The translations under genes and the position numbers were made by a program. The notes under the pieces were generated by a model. The model was not told the origin of the DNA, searched no databases, and saw nothing but the letters and a program-made list of their open reading frames with translations. Below are positions 8,606 through 17,998 of a stretch of 64,000 bases of DNA, in pieces. The number at the start of each line of letters is the position of its first letter. The first letter of the stretch is position 1. The DNA lies in assembly GCF_001953865.1 (NCBI RefSeq), contig NZ_MQUQ01000010.1:292996-356995 (forward strand), given 5' to 3'. Source of the DNA: Amycolatopsis coloradensis (GTDB lineage Bacteria > Actinomycetota > Actinomycetes > Mycobacteriales > Pseudonocardiaceae).

Positions 8606-9802
8606 ATGACCTATCTCGACCACGCGGCGACCACCCCGATGTTGCCCGAAGCCGTAGCGGCGATGTCCGAGGCGCTGTCCACAGTGGGCAACGCCTCCGC
8701 GCTGCATTCCTCGGGACGCCGGGCTCGTCGCAAGGTCGAAGAGGCCCGCGAGGTGATCGCGGAGGCGCTGGGCGCCCGGCCGTCCGAGGTGATCTTCACC
8801 GGTGGCGGCACGGAGAGCGACAACCTCGCGGTCAAGGGCATCTTCTGGGCTCGCAACGGCGAGGATCCGAAGCGCCGCCGGGTGCTGTGCAGCACCGTCG
8901 AGCACCACGCCGTCCTCGATTCCGTCGAGTGGCTGGAGCAGCACGCGGGCGCCGAGATCGTCTGGGTGGAGGTCGACCAGACGGGCCGGGTGTCCCCGGA
9001 GGCGTTGCGCGCCGCCATCGGCGACAGCCCCGACACCGTCGCGCTGGCCACGGTGATGTGGGCGAACAACGAGGTCGGCACGGTCAACCCGATCGCCGGA
9101 CTCGCCGCCGTCTGCGCCGAACACGAGATCCCGCTGCACTCCGACGCCGTACAGGCCGTCGGCGCGGTGCCGGTCGACTTCGCCGAGAGCGGCGTTTCCG
9201 CGCTGACCCTGACCGCGCACAAGCTCGGCGGCCCGTACGGCGTCGGCGCGCTGCTGCTCGGGCGCGACACCGCGTGCGTGCCGGTGCTGCACGGAGGTGG
9301 CCAGGAGCGCAGTGTGCGTTCGGGCACCCTCGACGTACCCGCGGTGATCGCGTTCGCGACCGCGGTGAAGGCCACGGTCGAAGGCCGCGAGGAGTACGCC
9401 AAACACGTCGCCGAGCTGCGGGACGACCTGATCGAGGCCGTCCGGCGTGAGGTGCCGGGCGCCGTGCTCAACGGTGGTGAGGGCGAGCGCCTTCCGACGC
9501 ACGCCCACTTCACCTTCCCCGGGTGCGCGGGTGACAGCCTGTTGATGCTCTTGGACGCCAAGGGCATCGAATGTTCCACTGGATCGGCGTGCACGGCGGG
9601 TGTCGCGCAACCGAGCCACGTGCTGCTGGCCATGGGTGCCGATCCGGCGGCCGCGCGCGGCTCGCTGCGGTTCTCGTTCGGGCATACCTCGACGCCGGAA
9701 GACGTTGAAGCGGTTTCGAGGGAGATCGCGGGCGTCGTCGACAGGGCGAGGCAGGCGGGGCTCGCGGGAATGCGCAAGCAGACGCAGAAGCAAGAGGTGT
9801 GA
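8606..9802 (+). CDS. Cysteine desulfurase (IscS/NifS family)
   Basis: 398 residues, starting MTYLDHAATTPM, the standard opening of the family. PLP-binding Lys is at about 206 (LTAHKLGGP) and the catalytic Cys at about 329 in STGSACTAG, on a long mobile loop as in IscS-like enzymes. It converts cysteine to alanine plus a persulfide. mnmA follows immediately, with mnmA's GTG option overlapping by 4 bp, so the likely main client is tRNA 2-thiouridylation; Fe-S assembly is also possible. It corresponds to Rv3025c. A TACCCT -10 box at 8590-8595 gives a very short 5' leader. Confidence 0.94.
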   Translation: MTYLDHAATTPMLPEAVAAMSEALSTVGNASALHSSGRRARRKVEEAREVIAEALGARPSEVIFTGGGTESDNLAVKGIFWARNGEDPKRRRVLCSTVEHHAVLDSVEWLEQHAGAEIVWVEVDQTGRVSPEALRAAIGDSPDTVALATVMWANNEVGTVNPIAGLAAVCAEHEIPLHSDAVQAVGAVPVDFAESGVSALTLTAHKLGGPYGVGALLLGRDTACVPVLHGGGQERSVRSGTLDVPAVIAFATAVKATVEGREEYAKHVAELRDDLIEAVRREVPGAVLNGGEGERLPTHAHFTFPGCAGDSLLMLLDAKGIECSTGSACTAGVAQPSHVLLAMGADPAAARGSLRFSFGHTSTPEDVEAVSREIAGVVDRARQAGLAGMRKQTQKQEV

Positions 9803-9807
9803 GGGAA

Positions 9808-10908
9808 ATGCGCGTACTGGCCGCGATGAGCGGGGGAGTGGACTCGGCGGTGGCCGCCGCGCGCGCCGTGGACGCCGGGCACGAGGTCGTCGGCGTGCAC
9901 CTGGCGCTGTCGGCGAAGCCCGGCACGCTGCGCACCGGCTCCCGCGGTTGCTGCACGATCGAGGACTCCGGTGACGCGCGCCGCGCTGCCGACGTCCTAG
10001 GCATTCCCTTCTACATCTGGGACTTCGCTGAGCGCTTCACCGAAGAGGTCATCGAGACCTTCGTCGGCGAGTACGCGGCGGGCCGCACGCCGAACCCGTG
10101 CGTCACCTGCAACGAAAAGATCAAGTTCGAGGCGTTGCTGGACAAGGCGATGGCGCTCGGCTTCGACGCCGTCGCCACCGGCCACTACGCCCGGCTGTCC
10201 CTTGTGGACGGTGTCCCGGAGCTGCGGCGCAGCGTCGACTCCGGCAAGGACCAGTCGTACGTGCTGGCTTCGCTCACCCCGGAGCAGCTGCGGCATTCGC
10301 TGTTCCCGCTTGGCGACTCGTGGAAGACCGACGTGCGCGCCGAGGCCGAGAGCCGCGGCCTGTCGGTGGCGAAGAAGCCGGACAGCCACGACATCTGCTT
10401 CATCCCGGACGGGGACACGAGGAGCTTCCTGGAGAAGCGGCTCGGCCAGCGTCCCGGGCAGCTCGTCGACGCCGAGACCGGCGCCGTGCTCGGTGAGCAC
10501 ACCGGCGTGCACGGGTTCACCGTCGGGCAGCGCAAGGGACTCGGCATCGAGGCGCCGGCGCCGGACGGGCGGCCGCGTTACGTGCTTTCGCTGGAGCCGG
10601 TTTCGGGCACCGTGAAGGTCGGTTCCGCACGAGACCTCGGCGTGCACGTGATCGAGGCGAACCGCCCGATCTGGCCGAGCGAGCGGCCGCTGGACGGGCC
10701 GACCGAATGCGTCGTCCAGGTGCGCGCGCACGGCGGGATCGTGGAGGCCGTCGCCGAGGTTTCCGGTGACTCGGGCGACTCAGTGACCGTCCAGCTGCGC
10801 GAGCCGCTGCGCGGGGTCGCGCCAGGACAGGTCGTCGTCTTGTACCGCACCGATGCGGCCGAAGGTGACCTCGTGCTCGGCAGCGCGAAGATCTCCGGGA
10901 CCCGCTGA
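9808..10908 (+). CDS. mnmA: tRNA-specific 2-thiouridylase MnmA
   Basis: 366 residues. The PP-loop ATP pyrophosphatase motif SGGVDSAVAA is at the N-terminus, the catalytic cysteine is in NPCVTCN near residue 99, and the second cysteine is in DICFIPDGD near 195. It adenylates U34 of Glu, Gln and Lys tRNAs and inserts sulfur delivered from a desulfurase, presumably the adjacent upstream gene. ATG 9808 gives the family N-terminus (MRVLAAMSGGVDS). A GTG at 9799 would overlap the desulfurase stop by 4 bp and is possible. The gene ends next to a repeat element at 10911. Confidence 0.95.
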   Translation: MRVLAAMSGGVDSAVAAARAVDAGHEVVGVHLALSAKPGTLRTGSRGCCTIEDSGDARRAADVLGIPFYIWDFAERFTEEVIETFVGEYAAGRTPNPCVTCNEKIKFEALLDKAMALGFDAVATGHYARLSLVDGVPELRRSVDSGKDQSYVLASLTPEQLRHSLFPLGDSWKTDVRAEAESRGLSVAKKPDSHDICFIPDGDTRSFLEKRLGQRPGQLVDAETGAVLGEHTGVHGFTVGQRKGLGIEAPAPDGRPRYVLSLEPVSGTVKVGSARDLGVHVIEANRPIWPSERPLDGPTECVVQVRAHGGIVEAVAEVSGDSGDSVTVQLREPLRGVAPGQVVVLYRTDAAEGDLVLGSAKISGTR

Positions 10909-10910
10909 CC

Positions 10911-10979
10911 CCCGCAATTAGTCCTCTAGTTGCGGTCCTTAGCGCGTGCAACTACCGCAACTAGAGGACGAAACGCGGG
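10911..10979. repeat. Inverted repeat element, family U copy 1 (double hairpin)
   Basis: Left arm 10911-10936 and right arm 10954-10979 are 26-nt inverted repeats with 3 mismatches. The left arm folds on itself (CCGCAATTAG, TCCT loop, CTAGTTGCGG). It lies between convergent mnmA and the GNAT gene. The same element, including its loop, occurs in reverse orientation at 12585-12652, and half units occur near 23.4 and 40.4 kb. Confidence 0.85.
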
Positions 10980-10996
10980 CATTCAGAACGCGGTGG

Positions 10997-11440
10997 TCAG
11001 AACTTCAGCTTGAAGCCGGTGTGGCTCGCTTCGAAGCCGAGGCGTTCGTAGAACCGGTGCGCGTCCTCGCGTTTCACGTCCGACGTCAGCTGGACGAGCG
11101 CGCAGCCCCGTCGCCGGGATTCGTCGATGGCCCACCTCATCAGCTCGCCGCCGAGCCCGGAGCCGCGATGGCTCGCCCGCACCCGGACCGCCTCGATCTG
11201 CCCGCGCAGCGCGCCCTTCCTCGCCAGGCCCGGAATGATCGACAGCTGGAGCGTGCCGACGGCCTCCCCGGCGTCGTCGGCGACGATCAGCAGTTGCGCC
11301 GGATCGGCGCCGATCTCTTCGAAGGCCTTGAGATACGGCGTGAGGTCGTCAGTGGAATCCCGCGTGCTGCCGATCTGGTCGTCGGCGAGCATCCCGACGA
11401 TCGCCGGGACGTCTTCCCGGCGCGCTTGACGGATGATCAT
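10997..11440 (-). CDS. GNAT family N-acetyltransferase
   Basis: 147 residues covering a single complete GNAT domain: MIIRQARREDVPAIVGML at the N-terminus, the acetyl-CoA-binding V-R-x-x-x-R-G-x-G region (VRASHRGSGLGGELM) near residue 95, and a FYERLGFEASHTGFKLKF end. The substrate is unknown. The ATG at 11440 overlaps the stop of the upstream MBL gene by 4 bp, so the two are translationally coupled. The frame is open much further upstream, but that part is the shadow of the MBL gene. Confidence 0.9.
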   Translation of the reverse strand: MIIRQARREDVPAIVGMLADDQIGSTRDSTDDLTPYLKAFEEIGADPAQLLIVADDAGEAVGTLQLSIIPGLARKGALRGQIEAVRVRASHRGSGLGGELMRWAIDESRRRGCALVQLTSDVKREDAHRFYERLGFEASHTGFKLKF

Positions 11441-12474
11441 GACGCGTAGTGTCGCACCCCGTCGGCCTCGGTCGCGGTGAGTTTCCCCTGTGCCACCAGC
11501 AGGTCCAGATGCGAACCGGTTTCGAGGACGGCGAGCATCCGGTTGAACGGGTCCATTTCCGGGAGCTTGCGCGACTTGCGTGTCCAGCCCAGCCGGAGCG
11601 CGACCTCGTACGCCGTCGTGACTTCCGCGGTGATCTCGGCGCCCATGACTTCGAGCCGGTCTCGGTGGTGCTCCAGCAGTTCGTCCACGCGGGCGTGGAC
11701 GCTGTCGGTCACCCGGCCGTGCGCGGGCAGCATGCGCCGGTCCGGCATCTCGCGCACCAGGCGCAAGGAGTCGAGGTAGTCGCTCAGCGGCAGGTCGGCG
11801 GGCACCGGCTGGAACCCGATGGACGGTGTGATGTGCGGCAGCACGTGGTCGCCGGAGAACACCAGCCCCGCCTCGTCGTCCACGAAGACGACGTGTCCGG
11901 CGGTATGGCCCGGCGTGTGCACGATGTCGAACTCGCGGCCGGGCACGATCGCGCGCTTGCCGGGACCGAGCCACTCGTCGGGCTGCTCCCACAGGTGCGC
12001 CTCGGTGTGCCGGACATCTCCGAAGGCCTTGGCGAGCACCTCGACGACAGGTGCCGCGCCACAACGTTCGAGCAGGCCGACTTGCGCCTCCATCGGGAAG
12101 CGGTCGGGATCGCCGGAGCGCACCAGCGACGGCTCTTCCAGCTTCCCGAGCCCGACCTTGCCGCCGAATTCGCGGCGCAGTTCCACCGCGAGGGTGTAAT
12201 GGTCGCGATGCACGTGGGTGATCAGGAATTCGTCGATGTCGCCGAGATCGGCGCCGAGCGCCTTCAACCCGCGCGAAAGCCGCTCACGCGCCGACTCCAG
12301 CGCCCAGCCCGAGTCGATGAGGACCAGGCGGGTGCCGTCGGTGACGACGTAGACGTTGACCGCGCGCAGCGCGTCGTGCGGCAGGGGAAGCGGGATCCGG
12401 TGGACTCCCGGCGAAACCGTGTACACGCCTGGTTCGGCCCAGTCCCGTTCGCCGTCTTCGGGCAACGGCTGCAT
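11437..12474 (-). CDS. MBL-fold metallo-hydrolase
   Basis: 345 residues. The metallo-beta-lactamase signature THVHRDHYT (HxHxDH) is near residue 90, with further ligands in HTPGHTAGHVVF near 190 and SGDHVLPH near 210. The domain is followed by a C-terminal winged-helix-like tail (VTTAYEVALRLGWTRKSRKL near 290), as in glyoxalase-II-like and LACTB2-like hydrolases. The substrate is not deducible. The start ATG at 12474 has a perfect GGAGG 5 nt upstream. Confidence 0.92.
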   Translation of the reverse strand: MQPLPEDGERDWAEPGVYTVSPGVHRIPLPLPHDALRAVNVYVVTDGTRLVLIDSGWALESARERLSRGLKALGADLGDIDEFLITHVHRDHYTLAVELRREFGGKVGLGKLEEPSLVRSGDPDRFPMEAQVGLLERCGAAPVVEVLAKAFGDVRHTEAHLWEQPDEWLGPGKRAIVPGREFDIVHTPGHTAGHVVFVDDEAGLVFSGDHVLPHITPSIGFQPVPADLPLSDYLDSLRLVREMPDRRMLPAHGRVTDSVHARVDELLEHHRDRLEVMGAEITAEVTTAYEVALRLGWTRKSRKLPEMDPFNRMLAVLETGSHLDLLVAQGKLTATEADGVRHYAS

Positions 12475-12584
12475 GGTGTCCTCCGTCCCGGACGTACTCC
12501 GGCGTGACGCCCAGTTCTTCCACTTTGTGCCGCCGGAAGCCGAGTGTCCACTTGAGCGAGGTGAGACTCATGTCACTAGCTCCA

Positions 12585-12652
12585 CGCGCAATTCGTCCTC
12601 TAGTTGCGGTAGTTGCACGTGCAAGGACCGCAACTAGAGGACGAATCGCGCG
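12585..12652. repeat. Inverted repeat element, family U copy 2
   Basis: Left arm 12585-12610 and right arm 12627-12652 are near-perfect 26-nt inverted repeats containing CGTCCTCTAGTTGCGG and its complement. The 16-nt loop is nearly the reverse complement of the loop in the 10911-10979 copy, so this is the same element inverted. It separates the scramblase-like gene from the MBL gene. Confidence 0.85.
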
Positions 12653-12670
12653 CGGGGCCAGGACGGCTGG

Positions 12671-13480
12671 TCAGCGGTTGTCGTCTTGCTTGAGGGCGGT
12701 GTCGATGGTCAGCGCCGAAGCGACCACCATCGAGGCCAGCGGGTCCCGCAGCGGCCGGTGGATCTCGACGACGTAGTTGTCGGCCGTGGTGAACGCGGCC
12801 TTCACGAAACCGCCCCAGGTCTTGGAGATCCGCGCGATCTCGACGTCGGCGTCGTCCTTGACGGCGAAGTTCCACGCCCGCCAGTTCTCCGCGAAGATCC
12901 CGCCGACCTTCCGGCCGTCGACCACGAAACCCAGCCGGATCTTGCCGAAAACGTTCTCCTGCACGATCTCCCCGATCGGGGAGTCGTCGGCCTTCGTCAC
13001 CAGGAACCGGGATTTGAACACCTTCGCCGGCCGCGTCACCTTCAGCACGGTGCTGTGGTTCGCGTCGCGGATCTCGAAGCGGTGGGTCAGGAACTGGTCG
13101 TAGTTCGTGAGCAGCCGGATGGCCTTCTTCAACGTGCTCTGCCCGACCTGGACGACGCCGCCGAGGCGGTTGCCGTTCTGGTCGAACACCCCGAACTCGT
13201 TCGACATCTCGATGAGTTTCGCGCGCTGGTTGACCACCAGCACGGGTTCGGAGAACAGGGTCCCGCCGCCGGTGAGCCCGCTCGCCCTGGCTTGTGTCCC
13301 CTTCGCCGCCTGCGTCCGGATCTTGTCCGGGTCGTGCGGGCCTTCGATGTCCAGTTCGATCATCTCGGCGTCGTGGGACGGCCGCGTGTTGGCCGTCCAG
13401 GCCTGCCCGTCCCACCACCGGTACACCCGGGGGTTCTGCTGGTCGGGATACCAGCCGGCGGGCTGTGGAGAGCTCGTCAT
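12671..13480 (-). CDS. DUF2510 plus scramblase/LURP-one-related protein
   Basis: 269 residues. Residues 5-35 (PAGWYPDQQNPRVYRWWDGQAWT) are a DUF2510 motif, an aromatic-rich actinobacterial module often found at the N-terminus of membrane-associated proteins. From about residue 75 onwards it resembles the phospholipid scramblase/LURP-one-related beta barrel (LFSEPVLVVNQ, YEIRDAN-like repeats, VFGKIRLGFVV, WRAWNFAVKDD, ISKTWGGFVK). The C-terminus (DPLASMVVASALTIDTAL) matches the hydrophobic helix of that family. Lipid or membrane association is inferred; no enzymatic role can be claimed. Confidence 0.85.
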   Translation of the reverse strand: MTSSPQPAGWYPDQQNPRVYRWWDGQAWTANTRPSHDAEMIELDIEGPHDPDKIRTQAAKGTQARASGLTGGGTLFSEPVLVVNQRAKLIEMSNEFGVFDQNGNRLGGVVQVGQSTLKKAIRLLTNYDQFLTHRFEIRDANHSTVLKVTRPAKVFKSRFLVTKADDSPIGEIVQENVFGKIRLGFVVDGRKVGGIFAENWRAWNFAVKDDADVEIARISKTWGGFVKAAFTTADNYVVEIHRPLRDPLASMVVASALTIDTALKQDDNR

Positions 13481-13600
13481 GGCAGGTCAGCGTAATGCGC
13501 GAGACGCCGCTACGGGCTCGCCGACGGCAATTGCGGCGAATGTCCGTGTCTCGGCGTGCCCCGCCTCACCGCCGAGTGGGACCAAGGGGAGAATCCGGGT

Positions 13601-14638
13601 GTGAACGAACGACCTTGGCCTGCGGGCGCCGCGACCGCGATCGGTTCCCAGCCCGGCACCGATCCGGTCGAGGCCGCGTCGATCGTGTTCGGCGAACTGC
13701 CCGAATTCCCGTATCTGCCCGAACTTCCCGCGCGGGGCGTCGGTGCCGACCTGATCGGCCGGACGGCGGCGCTGCTGGTCGATCTCGCCGTCGAGGTGGT
13801 GCCGAGCGGCTATCGGGTCGCCGCCCGCCCCGGCCACGACCACCGCCGCGCCCTCGATCTGATGAACTGGGACCTCGACGCCGTCCAGGAGGCCAGGGAG
13901 AAGGCGGGTGCCGCGCCGCCGGTCTTCAAGACGCAGGTCGCGGGCCCGTGGACCCTCGCCGCGAACATCGAACTCCAGCGCGGGCACCGGATCCTCACCG
14001 ATCGGGGCGCGCTGCGCGATTTCACCGCGTCCCTGCTGGACGGCCTTGCCGAACACGTCGCGGAGCTGAAGTCGCGCATCGGCGCGCCGGTGGTGCTCCA
14101 GTTCGACGAACCGTCGCTGCCCGCGGTCCTCGCCGGTGACCTCCCGACGGCGTCCGGGTACGGCACCGTTTCCGCCGTCCCCGCGCCGGAGGCCCGCGAG
14201 CTGCTTTCGACGGTGATCTCCGGGGCGGAGCGCATCACCGGGCAGCCGGTCGTCGTGCACTGCTGTGCCGAGAAGCCGCCGATCTCATTGCTGCGCGCGG
14301 CCGGGGCGAAAGCGATCGCCTTCGACTTCACCCTGCTGAAGGGTGCTTCGCCCGCGCAGCTCGACGAAATCGGCGAGACGCTGGACTCCGGCACGACGCT
14401 GATGCTCGGGCTGGTCCCCACGACCGATCCCGGCGCGCCGGTGGTACTGCGTGACCTGGTCACGCCCGTGTTCAAACTCGTGGACAGGCTCGGGTTCCGC
14501 CGCGAGATCCTTGCCGAACGCGTCGTGCCGACGCCGGCATGCGGTCTCGCGGGCGCCACCCCCGACTGGATGCGCCGCGCGTTCACCCTCGGCCGAGAGG
14601 CTGGCAAGGCTTTCCTCGAACCGCCTGAAGGCTGGTGA
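13601..14638 (+). CDS. MetE C-terminal-like protein (cobalamin-independent methionine synthase family)
   Basis: 345 residues of the UROD/MetE-like TIM-barrel family. It starts with AAATAIGSQPGTDP and carries the predicted zinc ligands in VVHCCAEKP (about 222-225) and TPACGLAG (about 310), with the QFDEPSLPA motif near 165. It lacks the N-terminal half of full-length MetE (about 750 residues), so it resembles the stand-alone core enzymes that may methylate homocysteine from another donor. It corresponds to Rv3015c just upstream of ligA. GTG 13601 has an AAGGGGAG ribosome binding site. Confidence 0.85.
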   Translation: MNERPWPAGAATAIGSQPGTDPVEAASIVFGELPEFPYLPELPARGVGADLIGRTAALLVDLAVEVVPSGYRVAARPGHDHRRALDLMNWDLDAVQEAREKAGAAPPVFKTQVAGPWTLAANIELQRGHRILTDRGALRDFTASLLDGLAEHVAELKSRIGAPVVLQFDEPSLPAVLAGDLPTASGYGTVSAVPAPEARELLSTVISGAERITGQPVVVHCCAEKPPISLLRAAGAKAIAFDFTLLKGASPAQLDEIGETLDSGTTLMLGLVPTTDPGAPVVLRDLVTPVFKLVDRLGFRREILAERVVPTPACGLAGATPDWMRRAFTLGREAGKAFLEPPEGW

Positions 14639-14659
14639 CCGGCGCGGTAGCGTGCCCGC

Positions 14660-15352
14660 ATGCGTTTGTTCCGCCGACCTCGAAAGTCCGAGGACGTTCC
14701 CGACCCCCGCACCGCCTGGCCCGAGCAGCCGGTCCCCGAGGACGCGGCCGCCGCGGCGGCGACGTTCTGGGAGGCGTGGTTCGCGCTCCTGCCGGAGGTC
14801 AGCGCCGCACTCGGCGACCGCGAGCCGCATCGGGTGGAACACGACCTCTGCACCCTCGTCGAGGCGCTGCACCCGCGGCTGCACTTCTCCCTCGATCGGG
14901 GGCACCGGGCGATCTACTCGCTGGTGCTCACCGGCCAGGAAGATCCGGAACTGCGCCCGTACACCGACGCGTGGAAGGCCGCCGCACCGCCGGAGGACGC
15001 GATCTGGGAGTACCACGACTCCGTGCCGCCGGTCCCCGATCCGAGTGAGGTCACCGTCAACCTCGGCGAGACCCGGATCGCGCTCGCCGACGTCCGGGTG
15101 ACCGCGAAGGTGGACGAATCAGCCGGACGGGTGGACGTGACCGTGTTCCATCCGCTGATCGGGGGACTCCGGCCGGAGACCCGGACGACCATGACCTTCC
15201 TGCCGCTGGACGCCACGCTGGGTGAGCGCGTCGCTGCCGAAAGGCTGGGCAAGGTCGAGCTGGTGACCGAGGCGCAGGAGGGGCAGCTGACCCTGCTGGA
15301 ACTACGCGAGGTGGTCGGCAGCCTGTCCGGAATTGTCGGTACCCCCGACTAG
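14660..15352 (+). CDS. Conserved hypothetical protein upstream of ligA
   Basis: 230 residues. I do not recognise a family. The N-terminus is basic (MRLFRRPRK), then a helical FWEAWFALLPEVSAAL segment, then beta-strand-rich sequence with ALADVRVTAKVDESAGRVDVTVFHP. No signal peptide or membrane segment is visible. It lies 21 bp after the MetE-like gene, and its stop is 10 bp before the ligA start, so it sits in a compact same-strand cluster and is probably cytosolic. Confidence 0.75.
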   Translation: MRLFRRPRKSEDVPDPRTAWPEQPVPEDAAAAAATFWEAWFALLPEVSAALGDREPHRVEHDLCTLVEALHPRLHFSLDRGHRAIYSLVLTGQEDPELRPYTDAWKAAAPPEDAIWEYHDSVPPVPDPSEVTVNLGETRIALADVRVTAKVDESAGRVDVTVFHPLIGGLRPETRTTMTFLPLDATLGERVAAERLGKVELVTEAQEGQLTLLELREVVGSLSGIVGTPD

Positions 15353-15362
15353 GCTTACCCCC

Positions 15363-17507
15363 GTGAGCAGCGAACTTCCTGAAAACCCCGAGCCGGCGCA
15401 GGACATCACCGAGGTCCCCGCCGAGGTCCGCGAGCGGCACGCCGAACTGGCCGAGGAGATCCGCGGGCACCAGTTCCGGTACTACGTGCTGGATTCACCG
15501 ATCGTGTCCGACGGCCAGTTCGACACGCTGCTCAACGAACTCCAGGCCATCGAGGACGAGCACCCGGGGCTGGTCACGCCGGAGTCGCCGACGCAGAACG
15601 TCGGCGGCACGTTCTCGACCGAGTTCGCCGCGCACGACCACCTCGAGCGCATGCTCAGCCTGGACAACGTCTTCGACACCGAGAGTTTCGAGACGTGGGT
15701 CGAGCGGGTCCAGAAGGAGATCGGCGCGACGCAGTACCTGGCCGAACTGAAGATCGACGGGCTCGCGATCAACCTGCTGTACGAGAACGGCAAGCTGACC
15801 CGCGCGCTGACCAGGGGCGACGGCCGCACCGGCGAGGACGTCACGCTCAACGTCCGCACGCTGGAGCAGGTGCCGGAGCGGCTGAGGGGCACCGACGAGT
15901 TCCCGGTGCCCGCGCTGGTCGAGGTCCGCGGCGAGGTGTTCTTCCGCGTCGAGGACTTCCTGGCGCTCAACGCGAAAATGGTCGAGGCGGGCAAGGACCC
16001 GTACGCGAACCCGCGCAACACCGCCGCGGGATCGTTGCGGCAGAAGGATCCGAAGATCACGAAATCCCGCAACCTGCGGCTGATCTGCCACGGTCTCGGG
16101 AAACGCGAAGGGTTCGAGCCGAAGCGCCAGTCCGAGGCGTACGACGCGCTCGCCGCGTGGGGCCTGCCGGTCTCGCCGCACAGCAAGGTGCTGACCTCGG
16201 GCGAGGAACTGCTGGCGCACATCGAATACTGGGGCGAGCACCGCCACGACGCCGAGCACGAGATCGACGGCGTGGTCATCAAGGTGGACGAGGTCGCGCT
16301 GCAACGCCGTCTCGGGACGACGTCACGCGCGCCGCGCTGGGCGATCGCCTACAAGTACCCGCCGGAAGAGGCGATCACCACCCTGCTGGACATCCAGGTC
16401 AACGTCGGCCGCACCGGCCGGGTCACCCCGTTCGCGGTGATGGAGCCGGTGAAGGTCGCCGGGTCCACGGTGGCGATGGCGACGCTGCACAACCAGGAAG
16501 AGGTCAAACGCAAGGGCGTGCTGATCGGGGACAAGGTCGTGATCCGCAAGGCGGGCGACGTCATCCCCGAGGTGCTCGGCCCGGTCGCCGACGCGCGCAC
16601 CGGCGAGGAACGCGAGTTCGTCATGCCGTTGCGCTGCCCCAACTGCGACACCGAACTGGCACACCAGAAGGAGGGCGACATCGACATCCGTTGCCCGAAT
16701 TCGCGATCGTGCCCGGCGCAGCTGCGGGAGCGGCTGTTCCATCTCGGCGGCCGGGGCGCGTTCGACATCGAGGTGCTCGGCTACGAGGCCGCGGTCGCGA
16801 TCCTGGACGCCGGTGTCGTGCATGACGAGGGTGACATCTTCGATCTGGACGAGGAGAAACTGCTCCAGGTGGAGCTGTTCCGCACCAAGGCGGGGGAGCT
16901 GTCGGCCAACGGGCGCAAGCTGCTGGACAACCTGGAAACGGTGAAGGACCGTCCACTGTGGAAGGTCATCGTCGGCCTGTCGATCCGGCACGTCGGCCCC
17001 ACGGCGGCACAGGCGCTCGCCCGGGAATTCGGTTCGCTCGAACGAATCGAGAACGCCTCGGAGGAGGAGCTCTCCAGCGTCGACGGCGTCGGCCCGACCA
17101 TCGCGCGCGCGGCGAAAGAGTGGTTCGAGGTCGATTGGCACTGCGAGATCGTCGAGAAGTGGCGCGCGGCGGGCGTGCGGATGGAGGAGGAGCGCGACGA
17201 GTCCATCCCGCGCAACCTCGAAGGCCTGTCGATCGTCGTCACCGGTTCGCTGAACGACTACTCCCGTGACGAGGCCAAGGAGTTCATCATGGCCCGCGGC
17301 GGGAAGGCGGCCGGTTCGGTGTCGAAGAAGACCGCGTTCGTCGTCGTCGGCGACGCGCCGGGGACGAAGTACGACAAGGCCGTCCAGCTGAAGGTGCCGG
17401 TGCTCGACGAAAACGGCTTCCGGGTGCTGCTGGAGAGCGGCCCCGAGGCCGCCGCCGGGCTCGCACTGCCCACCGACGAACCCGCTGCGGAGGAAAGCGT
17501 TGAGTGA
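15363..17507 (+). CDS. ligA: NAD-dependent DNA ligase LigA
   Basis: 714 residues. Order: NAD-binding Ia domain (HQFRYYVLDSPIVSDGQFD), adenylation domain with catalytic Lys at about 130 in AELKIDGLA (KxDG), OB fold, Cys4 zinc finger (CPNCDTELAH then RCPNSRSCPAQLRERL near 425-455), helix-hairpin-helix region, and C-terminal BRCT domain (LEGLSIVVTGSLNDYSRDEA near 625). It seals nicks in replication and repair. The GTG at 15363 lies 7 nt after a TAGGCT -10 box (15350-15355), suggesting a leaderless transcript. The frame is open 30 bp further upstream but is not family-like there. Confidence 0.97.
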   Translation: MSSELPENPEPAQDITEVPAEVRERHAELAEEIRGHQFRYYVLDSPIVSDGQFDTLLNELQAIEDEHPGLVTPESPTQNVGGTFSTEFAAHDHLERMLSLDNVFDTESFETWVERVQKEIGATQYLAELKIDGLAINLLYENGKLTRALTRGDGRTGEDVTLNVRTLEQVPERLRGTDEFPVPALVEVRGEVFFRVEDFLALNAKMVEAGKDPYANPRNTAAGSLRQKDPKITKSRNLRLICHGLGKREGFEPKRQSEAYDALAAWGLPVSPHSKVLTSGEELLAHIEYWGEHRHDAEHEIDGVVIKVDEVALQRRLGTTSRAPRWAIAYKYPPEEAITTLLDIQVNVGRTGRVTPFAVMEPVKVAGSTVAMATLHNQEEVKRKGVLIGDKVVIRKAGDVIPEVLGPVADARTGEEREFVMPLRCPNCDTELAHQKEGDIDIRCPNSRSCPAQLRERLFHLGGRGAFDIEVLGYEAAVAILDAGVVHDEGDIFDLDEEKLLQVELFRTKAGELSANGRKLLDNLETVKDRPLWKVIVGLSIRHVGPTAAQALAREFGSLERIENASEEELSSVDGVGPTIARAAKEWFEVDWHCEIVEKWRAAGVRMEEERDESIPRNLEGLSIVVTGSLNDYSRDEAKEFIMARGGKAAGSVSKKTAFVVVGDAPGTKYDKAVQLKVPVLDENGFRVLLESGPEAAAGLALPTDEPAAEESVE

Positions 17508-17994
17508 CCTGGAGATCCGGCCCGCCCGTGACGGCGAACTGAAGGCGATCGGGGAACTCACTCTGGCCGCGTACTCGGCGGACTATGGCCTCGTGGATGG
17601 CGTCGGCTACGCGGCCGAACTCGCCGACGCCGCCCGCCGTGCGGAGCAGGCCGAACTGCTGGTCGCGGTGGACGGCGACGGCACGCTGGTCGGCACGGTC
17701 ACCATCGCACGGCCGGGGACGCCGTTCGCCGAGCTGTCCCGCGAGGGCGAGCTGGAGTTCCGCATGCTCGGCGTACTGCCCTCGGCCACGGGGCGCGGTA
17801 TCGGCGAGGCGCTGACCAGGGCGGTCATCGCGCGGGCGCGGGAACTGGCCGCGACGCGGGTGGTGCTGTGCAGCCTGGACACGATGGAGCGGGCGCACCG
17901 GCTGTACGAGCGGCTCGGCTTCGCACGGCTGCCGGAGCGTGACTGGGAACCGCATCCCGGGGTGACCCTCATCGCCTACGGTCTGGACCTCTGA
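17500..17994 (+). CDS. GNAT family N-acetyltransferase
   Basis: 164 residues, one GNAT domain: LEIRPARDGELKAIGELTLAA at the start, the acetyl-CoA pyrophosphate-binding loop LPSATGRGIGEALTRA near residue 95, and a HRLYERLGFARLPERDW end. It starts at TTG 17500, overlapping the ligA stop by 8 nt with GGAGG upstream, so it is translationally coupled to ligA. The substrate is unknown. Confidence 0.88.
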   Translation: MSDLEIRPARDGELKAIGELTLAAYSADYGLVDGVGYAAELADAARRAEQAELLVAVDGDGTLVGTVTIARPGTPFAELSREGELEFRMLGVLPSATGRGIGEALTRAVIARARELAATRVVLCSLDTMERAHRLYERLGFARLPERDWEPHPGVTLIAYGLDL

Positions 17995-17998
17995 GTCG

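Noticed and set aside
12284..12571. Minus-strand 95-residue ORF starting MSLTSLKWTLGFRRHKVEEL
   Set aside because: Its first 30 residues look plausible, but it then overlaps the MBL gene, whose ATG 12474 has a perfect GGAGG; the rest is arginine-rich shadow sequence.
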